From Sipunculus nudus (Eukaryota; Annelida; Sipuncula; Golfingiida; Sipunculidae): 64,000 nucleotides of DNA. Position 1 is the first letter of the stretch. Every line of letters starts with the position of its first letter. Location: NCBI GenBank assembly GCA_026874595.1, contig CM049308.1, forward strand, positions 95,094,624 through 95,158,623, read 5' to 3'. Below, piece after piece: positions 13,401 to 26,200 of this stretch. Below the pieces are notes generated by a model, which was not told where the DNA came from, ran no database searches, and saw only the letters and a program-made list of their open reading frames with translations. Both the position numbers and the translations under genes were made by a program.

Positions 13401-16400
13401 TCATTATAAATCATCTGGCTTGCATTACTTACTGAGCATACAGAGAGAAATCATTATAAATCATCTGGCTGGTGTTTTTTACTAAATAAACAGAGATATC
13501 ATTAAAAATCATCTGGCTGGCGTTACTTACTGAGTATACAGAGATATCATTATAAATCATCTGGCTGGCATTACTTACTGAATATACAGAGATATCATTA
13601 TAAATCATCTGGCTGGCATTACTTACTGAGTATACAGAGATACCATTATAAATCATCGGGGTGGCGTTACTTACTGAGTATACAGAGATATCATTATAAA
13701 TCATCGGGGTGGCATTACTTACTGAGTATACAGAGATATCATTATAAATCATCTGGCTGGCGTTACTTACTGAGTATACAGAGATATCATTATAAATCAT
13801 CTGGCTGGCTTTACTTACTGAGTATACAGAGATATCATTATAAATCATCTGGCTGTCATTACTTACTGAGTATACAGAGATATCATTATAAATCATCTGG
13901 CTGGCATTACTTACTGAGTATACAGAGATATCATTATAAATCATCTGGCTGGCATTACTTACTGAGTATACAGAGATATCATTATAAATCATCTGGCTGG
14001 CATTACTTACTGAGTATACAAAGATATCATTATAAATCATCTGGCTGGCATTACTTACTGAGTATACAGAGATATCATTATAAATCATCTGGCTGGCATT
14101 ACTTACTGAGTATACAGAGATATCATTATAAATCATCTGGCTGGCATTACTTACTGAGTATACAGAGATACCATTATAAATCATCTGGCTGGCGTTACTT
14201 ACTGAGTATAAAGAGATATCATTATAAATCATCTGGCTGGCATTACTTACTGAGTATAAAGAGAGATATCATAATAAATCATCTGGCTGGCATTACTAAC
14301 TGAGTATACAGAGATACCATTATAAATCATCTGGCTGGCATTACTTACTGAGTATAAAGAGAGATATCATTATAAATCATCTTGCTGGTGTTTTTTACTA
14401 AATAAACAGAGATATCATTATAAATCATCTGGCTGGCGTTACTAACTGAGTATACAGAGATATCATTATAAATCATCTGGCTGGTGTTTTTTACTAAATA
14501 AACAGAGATACCATTATAAATCATCTGGCTGGCATTACTTACTGAGTATAAAGAGAGATATCATAATAAATCATCTGGCTGGCATTACTAACTGAGTATA
14601 CAGAGATACCATTATAAATCATCTGGCTGGCATTACTTACTGAGTATAAAGAGAGATATCATTATAAATCATCTTGCTGACATTACTTACTGAGTATACA
14701 GAGATACCATTATAAATCATCGGGGTGGCGTTACTTACTGAGTACACAGAGACATCATTATAAATCATCTGGCTGGCATTACTTACTTAGTATACAGAGA
14801 TATCATTATAAATCATCTGGCTGGCATTACTTACTGAGTATACAGAGATATCATTATAAATCATCTGGCTGGCATTACTTACTTAGTATACAGAGATATC
14901 ATTATAAATCATCTGGCTGGTGTTACTTACTTAGTATACAGAGATATCATTATAAATCATCTGGCTGGCATTACTTACTTAGTATACAGAGATATCATTA
15001 TAAATCATCTGGCTGGCATTACTTACTGAGTATACAGAGATATCATTATAAATCATCTGGCTGGCATTACTTACTTAGTATACAGAGATATCATTATAAA
15101 TCATCTGGCTGGCGTTACTTACTGAGTATACAGAGATATCATTATAAATCATCTGGCTGGCATTACTTACTTAGTATACAGAGATATCATTATAAATCAT
15201 CTGGCTGGCATTACTTACTTAGTATACAGAGATATCATTATAAATCATCTGGCTGGTGTTACTTACTGAGCATACAGAGAGAAATCATTATAAATCATCT
15301 GGCTGGTGTTTTTTACTAAATAAACAGAGATATCATTATAAATCATCTGGCTGGCATTACTTACTGAGTATACAGAGATATCATTATAAATCATCTGGCT
15401 GGTGTTACTTACTGAGTATACAGAGATATCATTATAAATAATCTGGCTGGTGTTACTTACTGAGCATACAGAGAGAAATCATTATAAATCATCTGGCTGG
15501 TGTTTTTTACTAAATAAACAGAGATATCATTATAAATCATCTGGCTGGCATTACTTACTGAGTATACAGAGATACCATTATAAATCATCGGGGTGGCAGT
15601 ACACAGAGATATCATTATAAATCATCTGGCTGGCATTACTTACTGAGTATACAGAGATATCATTATAAATCCTCTGGCTGGCGTTACTTACTGAGTATAC
15701 AGAGATATCATTATAAATCATCTGGCTGGCGTTACTTACTGAGTATACAGAGATATCATTATAAATCATCTGGCTGGCGTTACTTACTGAGTATACAGAG
15801 ATATCATTATAAATCATCTGGCTGGCATTACTTACTGAGTATACAGAGATATCATTATAAATCATCTGGCTGGCGTTACTTACTGAGTATACAGAGATAT
15901 CATTATAAATCATCTGGCTGGCGTTACTTACTGAGTATACAGAGATATCATTATAAATCATCTGGCTGGTGTTACTTACTGAGTATACAGAGATATCATT
16001 ATAAATCATCTGGCTGGTGTTACTTACTGAGTATACAGAGATATCATTATAAATCATCTGGCTGGCATTACTTACTGAGTATACAGAGATATCATTATAA
16101 ATCATCTGGCTGGCATTACTTACTGAGTATACAGAGATATCATTATAAATCATCTGGCTGGTGTTACTTACTGAGTATACAGAGATATCATTATAAATCA
16201 TCTGGCTGGCATTACTTACTGAGTATACAGAGATATCATTATAAATCATCTGGCTGGCTTTACTTACTGAGTATACAGAGATATCATTATAAATCATCTG
16301 GCTGGCGTTACTTACTGAGTATACAGAGATATCATTATAAATCATCAGGGTGGCGTTACTTACTGAGTATACAGAGATATCATTATAAATCATCTGGCTG

Positions 16401-19400
16401 GCGTTACTTACTGAGCATATAGAGAGAAATCATTATAAATCATCTGGCTGGTGTTTTTTACTAAATAAACAGAGATATCATTAAAAATCATCTGGCTGGC
16501 ATTACTTACTGAGTATACAGAGATATCATTATAAATCATCTGGCTGGCATTACTTACTGAGTATACAGAGATATCATTATAAATCATCTGGCTGGTGTTA
16601 CTTACTGAGTATACAGAGATATCATTATAAATCATCTGGCTGGTGTTACTTACTGAGCATACAGAGAGAAATCATTATAAATCATCTGGCTGGTGTTTTT
16701 TACTAAATAAACAGAGATATCATTATAAATCATCTGGCTGGCATTACTTACTGAGTATACAGAGATACCATTATAAATCATTGGGGTGGCGTTACTTACT
16801 GAGTACACAGAGATATCATTATAAATCATCTGGCTGGCATTACTTACTGAGTATACAGAGATATCATTATAAATAATCTGGCTGGCGTTACTTACTGAGT
16901 ATACAGAGATATCATTATAAATCATCTGGCTGGTGTTTTTTACTAAATAAACTGAGATATCATTATAAATCATCTGGCTGGCATTACTTACTGAGTATAC
17001 AGAGATACCATTATAAATCATCAGGGTGGCGTTACTTACTGAGTATACAGAGATACCATTATAAATCATCTGGCTGGCGTTACTTACTGAGCATACAGAG
17101 AGAAATCATTATAAATCATCTGGCTGGTGTTTTTTACTAAATAAACAAAGATATCATTAAAAATCATCTGGCTGGCATTACTTACTGAGTATACAGAGAT
17201 ATCATTATAAATCATCTGGCTGGCATTACTTACTGAGCATACAGAGAGAAATCATTATAAATCATCTGGCTGGTGTTTTTTACTAAATAAACAGAGATAT
17301 CATTAAAAATCATCTGGCTGGCATTACTTACTGAGTATACAGAGATATCATTATAAATCATCTGGTTGGCGTTACTTACTGAGCATACAGAGAGAAATCA
17401 TTATAAATCATCTGGCTGGTGTTTTTTACTAAATAAACAGAGATATCATTAAAAATCATCTGGCTGGCGTTACTTACTGAGTATACAGAGATATCATTAT
17501 AAATCATCTGGCTGGCGTTACTTACTGAGCATACAGAGAGAAATCATTATAAATCATCTGGCTGGTGTTTTTTACTAAATAAACAGAGATATCATTAAAA
17601 ATCATCTGGCTGGCATTACTTACTGAGTATACAGAGATATCATTATAAATCATCTGGCTGGCATTACTTACTGAGTATACAGAGATATCATTATAAATCA
17701 TCTGGCTGGCGTTACTTACTGAGTATACAGAGATATCATTATAAATCATCTGGCTGGTGTTACTGAGTATACAGAGATATCATTATAAATAATCTGGCTG
17801 GCATTACTTACTGAGTATACAGAGATATCATTATAAATCATCTGGCTGGTGTTACTTACTGAGTATACAGAGATATCATTATAAATCATCTGGCTGGCAT
17901 TACTTACTGAGTATACAGAGATATCATTATAAATCATCTGGCTGGCAATACTTACTGAGTATACAGAGATATCATTATAAATCATCTGGCTGGTGTTACT
18001 TACTGAGTATACAGAGATATCATTATAAATCATCTGGCTGGTGTTACTTACTGAGTATACAGAGATATCATTATAAATCATATGGCTGGCATTACTTACT
18101 GAGTATACAGAGATATCATTATAAATCATCTGGCTGGTGTTACTTACTGAGTATACAGAGATATCATTATAAATCATCTGGCTGGTGTTACTTACTGAGT
18201 ATACAGAGATATCATTATAAATCATCTGGCTGGCATTACTAACTGAGTATACAGAGATATCATTATAAATCATCTGGCTGGTGTTACTTACTGAGTATAC
18301 AGAGATATCATTATAAATCATCTGGCTGGTGTTACTTACTGAGTATACAGAGATATCATTATAAATCATTGGCTGGCATTACTTACTGAGTATACAGAGA
18401 TATCATTATAAATCATCTGGCTGGCGTTACTTGCTGAGTATACAGAGATATCATTATAAATCATCTGGCTGGTGTTACTTACTGAGTATACAGAGATATC
18501 ATTATAAATCATCTGGCTGGTGTTACTTACTGAGTATACAGAGATACCATTATAAATCATCTGGCTGGCATTACTTACTGAGCATACAGAGAGAAATCAT
18601 TATAAATCATCTGGCTGGTGTTTTTTTACTAAATAAACAGAGATATCATTATAAATCATCTGGCTGGCATTACTTACTGAGTACAAGAAGTTGTAAAAGT
18701 CATCCTCTTCTTCCTCTTCTCCATGATAAGTAAAATATTCATAATGGGCCCTGAACTCTGCATAAAGAATACAACACAAATCATTATGTACTCATAAAAG
18801 GATAATTGTGTAAAAAGTTAGAAAACACAGATCATCTGTCCATCACGTCCAGGTATGTATAGATAAAATGAATTATTAAGGATTTTTAATGTAAAGAAAC
18901 AACACCTCATTAGTACTCATAATTCGGCTATTATGTTATATCCAGTACAAAGAATATAAGTATACAGTATAAAAAATACAGTACAAGAAATAATAAATTT
19001 ATTAAATTATAAATAAATTGCTAATTATATCTGAATATGAATGCTTGTTAGATAAAAGTAAAATTTGGAAGAAAACAAATTATTTAACTAAACATAAACT
19101 TACGTCTTTGGAAGTAGAAATCACTGAGGACATGGAAAAACAGATCATCCTGGAACACAGAAACAGGATTTTATTGTCATCAAATATTGTCATGTTCAGC
19201 TTAAAAAATAGCCTTGCTGAATCATCAACTAATAATAGTAGCAGTGACAATTGCTGCTTTCTCTGTCATGCCCCAAACTGATAGTGATTATTTATTTTTA
19301 AGAAAGTATAATAATTAATATAAAATTAAATTTTAATGACAAACACTAAAGCACAGACCAGCAAATTGGCTAACTAAGTTGGAATATATCAACATCATAT

Positions 19401-21580
19401 TGATTGTTAGATATTACAGGCTCATACAGGACTCTCAGTCTGAGGAAAATCCTGAAGTAATGATAAATGTTTATAAGAAACATCAAACAGGCACTTACAA
19501 AGAAATCATAGGAGGGATAATATACATCTTCGTCTTCATCATCATCTTCATCTGAAATCAACATGAGATTGACATGACATCAATATGAAACCTACATGGA
19601 ATCAACATGAAATCAACATGAAAAATCAGCATGAATGCTGCATGAAATCAACACAGAACCTACATGTAGCATTTAATATAATCAGGAGAACCTACATGTA
19701 GCATTTAATATAATCAGGAGAACCTACATGTAGCATTTAATATAATCAGGAGAACCTAAATGTAGCATTTAATATAATCAGGAGAACCTACATGTAGCAT
19801 TTAATATAATCAGGAGAACCTACATGTAGCATTTAATATAATCAGGAGAACCTACATGTAGCATTTAATATAATCAGGAGAACCTACATGTAGCATTTAA
19901 TATAATCAGGAGAACCTACATGTAGCATTTAATATAATCAGGAAGTGATAAAGAATAAAAGCAGTATGTCACCCAGGTAGAACATGCAGAGTTTTATAAA
20001 TCACACACTTGATAAATAACGGAAGCAGTTCACTGCTGCATGTACAATATTACTGGTACTAGCAATAAAATTTAAGATTGAGGATATTAATGCTTTATGT
20101 CTGGTAGTTTATATGTAACAGTACTTTCATTAATTGTCCAACAGAAGGTTTTACTACCTTTGGTGAGGTATCTGTAAGCTTCTCCTAACTCCTGGAACTT
20201 GGCTGTGGCTTTCTCATCTCCATGATTCTGAAAGTATTAGTACCCAAAAGTAAACCTGTTCTTCCATCAAAGATCACTCAGGTTTGAAGTATGATTGGCA
20301 ATCTTATTTTAAATATTTAAAATATATACTGATTTCACATAGTGACTAGCTATCTGCTTCAAGTAATGTATTGGTTCCATAAAAAAAAATTTTTAAAAAT
20401 TTATTTTTATTATATTTTTAGAATCTTAGAAAAACCAAATACTTTACAATCTTAATCGTTTCGGAAAATGAATCAATTCAGAAACAGTATTATCTGAAAT
20501 AAATTATTTTTTTTTTACTTAAACAATTTGAAAGCGCAAAATTTCAATAGTTGGATTGAAAATATATGATTTTCACTAGCTGTCACATTAGTGTGGGGGC
20601 ATATGTCACCGAGTAATTTTTCCAGGTAAAAGTGGACACCCTACATTTTTGTGATCCTTAGACCTTAAACTTTACAAAAAAATATGGTGCCAATTTTTCT
20701 AAAGTGGTTTTGTCATTTTTTCAGGTCAAATTTGATTTTAAAAAATGAGGACCATTATATATAAATATTTCATACAGAGAGATATTTAGCAACAAAACAC
20801 CTCAAAATGGTTAGTTAGATATATTACATCACAATAACTTAGACTTGACACTCAAATACTGCGTTAAGACGTTTTTTACAATATTAGAGAGCACCTGTAG
20901 AGCGCAAACCTCCGACAACACATGGATCCGCATCAAGATCCATCAGACTAATCATGAAAATTAATCAGCTGTTGTTTGCCCACCAGTATATTGTTCTTCA
21001 AAATTTCATTGATGGATTCATTAAAAAAATTCATATAGAGACAACAAGGTATCCTTGGGTAGTTTGTGCAATGTACATATGGCGGACCACTTGCTGGTTT
21101 CAGGCAACCTGTATCGTATACAGTATGGCTCCAGTTTCCTTGGTTTTTACCAGTGACTAAATATTTGCTTCATTTATACATAACATATGAAAATGGCCCT
21201 GTTATTCTTCCATTTGATATGATTTTGTTATTTCGTCATCCTATTGTTCGATTATTACATCACCAACTTCACTATCCGCTCGCTGATAGTGAAGGTATAG
21301 AAACTAGTCTCTTACGGTTAGTTCATCGAAAGTATATTTAAAGGTTCCTAAGGAATTATAGGGAGTATTTTTATGTTTTGGTCATAATCCAAGAAATAAT
21401 TTGTAAAATTTTAAGGCAGATGACTTAATTTTTTTTACATATTTTGTGAAGAATAAACAACAGAAAAAGGACAACTCTGACTGGATTTAGTGCCAGATCC
21501 TCACGAACCCAACCCAAAGTTTTAGGAAATTCTACCTAGTTCACCCTTCACAGTGAAATGGAGTACATATTAAGGAGCAA

Positions 21581-21622
<42 letters not shown>

Positions 21623-23118
21623 TTTGTTCATATAACCTCAGCTCCGTGCGGGCAATAGCATATCATTTGGGAGCAATTAATTATTCCTTCTGTAGAGTAG
21701 CTATTTTCATCAGTTATTTACAGACATTTATTTACAGACATTTACAGTAGAAGGAGACATGTAAAGGACAGATAATCAACATTGAATGAAATGCATGTTT
21801 TGCTGCAGAATTCATTAAGGAGAGTGTTTTGAAAAACAAAACAAAGGGACCTTAAAAATTTAGAATTTTAGAAAAGTCCTGTTGAAGGAAACAAACTTGA
21901 AGTAAATATCAAATCATAACAAAAAAAGTGTCATCATTAGTCATAATGTTATCGAACGTGTTTACAGTTGTTCTTCTATCCCATCTTTAACCCCCCCCCC
22001 CCCCGATGGTATATATTTTAATCTAATTTGTTTGGTGGGCCAATTTCTTTTATACATTTATGGGAATATGAAACCGAGGCATTCAGCTTATACCAGTACA
22101 ATAACAAAAACGGACAAATCTTAACAGAAACTATGGTAAAGCCAATGGTAAAGTTTAAATATAACAATGGTAAAGTTAAATGCTGGTTATTGTTGAATTC
22201 TTGTCGCTTTTTCATTATCCTTAAATGACCTGTGATGGCACAGTGGCTACATAGGCTGTTCCATCCGTCGGAGCAAGATCACTGGTACAACATTCATTTT
22301 TTAATGAAAATAGTAATCTGTAGACAATGAGAAGCACCCAGCTTGTACTATCTATATATAATGCGAATTATGAAATAAAGAATGAGGAAAAGTCTGTTCT
22401 TATATTTTATAAAATCAGACTGGTTATGTCATTAAATGCAGGGTATGTCGGATGCAACAGCGGAATGTACATCTTTGATTGGAGCCCATGTTTTTTTTTA
22501 TCATTTTATACCAAATAACTCCAGACAAAAATTAAAGCATTTTATACCTGCTTAACTAATGCTCGTTTTCCATTAAATCGTGACCAAGAACAATTTTGAT
22601 TTATTGCACAAGCTAACAAAATGACATGTGCCTTATACAATACACAAATGCCTTGAATGTAATTAAAGGTTTTTGCATTTCTTTTTGGTTATTGTAATTT
22701 TAATAAAGGCCATAAAAACAATAACAAAATTGTTTGGGTTATAATATGGGGACAGGTATAGAGAAAGTAAACATTAAGGTTGTTTTACCAGCACATACAA
22801 ATTCCCTTTTAAGTACATTGAACTTTTCTGAAACGGAACATGTTCAAGTAATTTTCAAGGAACCAAGTCTCAAAGAATCTGAGCTTAGTTCGTGTTTCTT
22901 ACTGCTGGTCCAACTTACTGCTTAATGATGTCACCTAAATAATAAACTGTTAAAAAGTAGAAATAATTAAATCATTATTTGTACGTTCATTTGGCAAATG
23001 TTAAAATTAAATATTAAAACCTGTCTTGTAAAACAATATTTTATTTAAAATGATTTTGCAAGAAAAAACCATTGGATAGGAATGCATCACATCTCTCTCT
23101 CTTTCTGTCTCTCTCCTC

Positions 23119-23190
<72 letters not shown>

Positions 23191-23233
23191 TATATTATAT
23201 ATATATATATGTATATATGTATATATATATATG

Positions 23234-23268
<35 letters not shown>

Positions 23269-26200
23269 AATTATACAAATAGACGGATCAAATTTTGTCA
23301 GACATTTTTACTTCTACGTAGTTTCGTGCAACGTGCTGCACTCATCACTGTCTGATTGATTATATAGCTCTGGTGTCATACTATTGATCACTCTAGCAGT
23401 TGCTAATTGCAGTAAACCATTAGATTAATATATATATATATACATATATATATATATTTACTAAGTATAATGATTAGTGGTATAGCCGTGTTAGTCTGTA
23501 GTGGAAGTGTAGGCTTTTTATTAGTCTTTCAGATAGACTAATATCAATAAACATGTTACTATCTAAAAGGCGTCTCTCTTAATCTCTCTCTCTACACACA
23601 CACATATGTGTGTGTGTCTGTCATTCATTTTTACCTCAATGTATAGGAATTAACGGGTGGGAGCTACCTTATGGGATAGCTTAAATGACTAGAGATTACC
23701 ATTGCTTCATTAGTTTGGCAAAACCATCCCTGTACACGGACTTACAATTTCCAATTCACCTGTTTCATTCATTGTTAAGGTTCTGTGTGTGAGTAAACAC
23801 AGTCCACGTGTGTCTGTGTACCATAAAAAGACCATAACTAGAGGTCGTCTGTTCTTGCGCGTGCACAACTCCGAAACAAGGAGAAATGATATGGAAGATA
23901 AAAAAAAGATACACTATTGGGATGCTTGAGAAAATCTTGATTTGTAAAGTAGCGCGGTTTGGTTGCCAGGTGCTATGCGCGCTATGATTTCATTTGTACC
24001 ACTGATCTCGCAAACCTAACATCACTTGTGTACAGGAGTACTCAAATGGTTTACAATGAAATATTAGCAGATACCATAATACTTTAAGGAGAAAAAAAAA
24101 CAAGCTATGTGTATTAAGCATTTAACACTATATGTGTTTATCGAATATACTTGGTATGTGAATAGGTACATTTAATATAACCAAAAAATAATTTTAGACA
24201 AACCCAAACTAGTCCGAGAACTAAGTTTATGTGTTTAGTATGTAAATACATTCCAAAAAGAACCTTTCCTATCCTCTTGTCCCAGCTTACTTTGTTTATG
24301 TTTCAGTCAAAGTTTATTAATTTAACATTTTAAATACTATTTTAATACAAGCTGAAAGACATGTCAAAACTGAATAAAAAAATTGGCATACCTACTTTTG
24401 ACTGTTTTACGTACATGTGTATTTGTCATGAAAATTTATATTTTTCATGAAATTTTCTAAGTTAAGGAGCCGTAAAATGGTCAAAAGTAGGTCAAACGGG
24501 ACAAAACATGAACTCAATCTGTAACTGGTGATTATCTGCCCACACACCAAAAATGAGACCAATATCTGCAGGTATTGCAAAAAAAAGTCAGTACATGTGT
24601 ATTTGTCATGAAAATTTATATTTTCATGAAATTTTCTATGTTCAGGAGCCGTAAAACAGTCAAAAGTAGGTCAACTGGGACAAAACGCGAACTCGATCTG
24701 TAACTGGTCATTATCTGCCCACACACCAAAAATCAGGCCAATATCTGCAGGCATTGCGAAAAAAAGTCCGTACATGTGTATTTGTCATGAAAATTTATAT
24801 TTTTCATGAAATTTTCTAAGTTAAGGAGCCGTAAAATGGTCAAAAGTAGGTCAAATGGGACAAAACGTGAACTCGATCTGTAAGTGGTCATTATCTGCCC
24901 ACACACCAAAAATCAGGCCAATATCTGCAGGCATTGCAAAAAAAATCCCTTTCATGTGTATTTGTCATGAAATTTATATTTTTCATGAAATTTTCTAAGT
25001 TAAGGAGCCGTAAAACGGTCAAAAGAAGGTCAACTGGGACAAAACGCAAACTCGATCTGTAACTGGTCATTATCTGCCTACACACCATAAATCAGGCCAA
25101 TATCTGCAGGCATTGCAAAAAAAAGTCAGTACATGTGTATTTGTCATGAAAATTTATATTTTCATGAAATTTTCTATGTTCAGGAGCCGTAAAACAGTCA
25201 AAAGTAGGTCAACTGGGACGAAACGCGAACTCGTCTGTAACTGGTCATTATCTGCCCACACACAAAAAATCAGGCCAATATCTGCAGGCATTGCGAAAAA
25301 AAGTCCGTACATGTGTATTTGTCATGAAAATTTATATTTTTCATGAAATTTTCTAAGTTAAGGAGCCATAAAACGGTCAAAAGTAGGTCAAACGGGACAA
25401 AACGCGAACTCGATCTGTAAGTGGTCATTATCTGCCCACACACCAAAAATCAGGCCAATATCTGCAGGCATTGCAAAAAAAAGTCCGTACAACTGTTTTA
25501 TTTTGGAAGGACGGAAGGACGGACATGGGTAACACTATATGCCTCGGCCACTTTGTGGCGGGGGCATAAAAAACTGAAACTATAATTTAAAATATTAGAA
25601 CTGTTGCAAAAGTTCCAATCATTATATATCCAGAGTGTAGCTCATATTGGGTCATATTATGCATACACATTATTTTATTATTTTTAAATCATAAATGTTT
25701 AAACTGAATTTAAAAGAAAATAATGCCACAACATGGCATCTACAAGAATATTCCTTGAATCACTATTAAAAAGTTTTGCACATTGGTGTTTTCAGTACAT
25801 GCTTAATTTTATTCACCAAAATAAAATAAAAGATTCAGTAAATTTGATAAAATAAAACATCTTTTCAAATAAAGTATACACACTGTTGGTTGAATGAGGG
25901 ACAAACAATTAAATTGTGCTAATTACTATCCCAGTTTTAATTTATTACTGGAATTAATAGTCAATTTCACACCTGGTGAAGTTTTTACTCTTCTGAAGTA
26001 AGGAATTACTTATCTAATGAACATCCACACTTTCATAGCAATACACCACTTTGTGGACACAATTAAATGTTCACTTTAATCATTGTAACCCTGGTGGTAC
26101 AATACAAAATCTAAAATGTAGCATAGCCTAGAATAAGAATGAATCAAATACAGAAAATAATAACATTCATCTAGTTTATGCACCATCTGGAGGGGGGAGT

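Larger units (their letters stand above)
18758..20157. other. Introns 5, 4 and 3 of the J-domain gene
   Basis: Short introns (18758-19103, 19150-19498, 19552-20157). Apart from the array at 19655-19945 nothing is recognised. The 87-codon plus frame at 19018-19281 is antisense to exon 5 and is rejected. Confidence 0.6.
21351..24389. other. Part of intron 2, mostly unannotated AT-rich DNA
   Basis: Microsatellites at 21583 and 23090, a C homopolymer near 21991-22005 and a short TA-rich stretch near 23430 are seen. A TGGCACAGTGG A-box-like motif lies near 22236 without a B box. No exon is identified. Confidence 0.5.

Noticed and set aside
3847..18733. Long repetitive open frames on both strands (17- and 16-residue periods)
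   Set aside because: They are by-products of stop-free 51-bp and 48-bp units lying inside an intron; both strands are open at once and the frames break at subtype borders.
19018..19281. 87-codon plus-strand frame
   Set aside because: It is antisense to exon 5 of the J-domain gene and has no protein features.
22225..22300. Second tRNA-like sequence (TGGCACAGTGG)
   Set aside because: Only an A-box match; no B box or cloverleaf could be drawn.
23072..23359. Frames with Ser/Leu, Tyr/Ile and Cys/Val runs
   Set aside because: They are translations of CT, TA and GT microsatellites.
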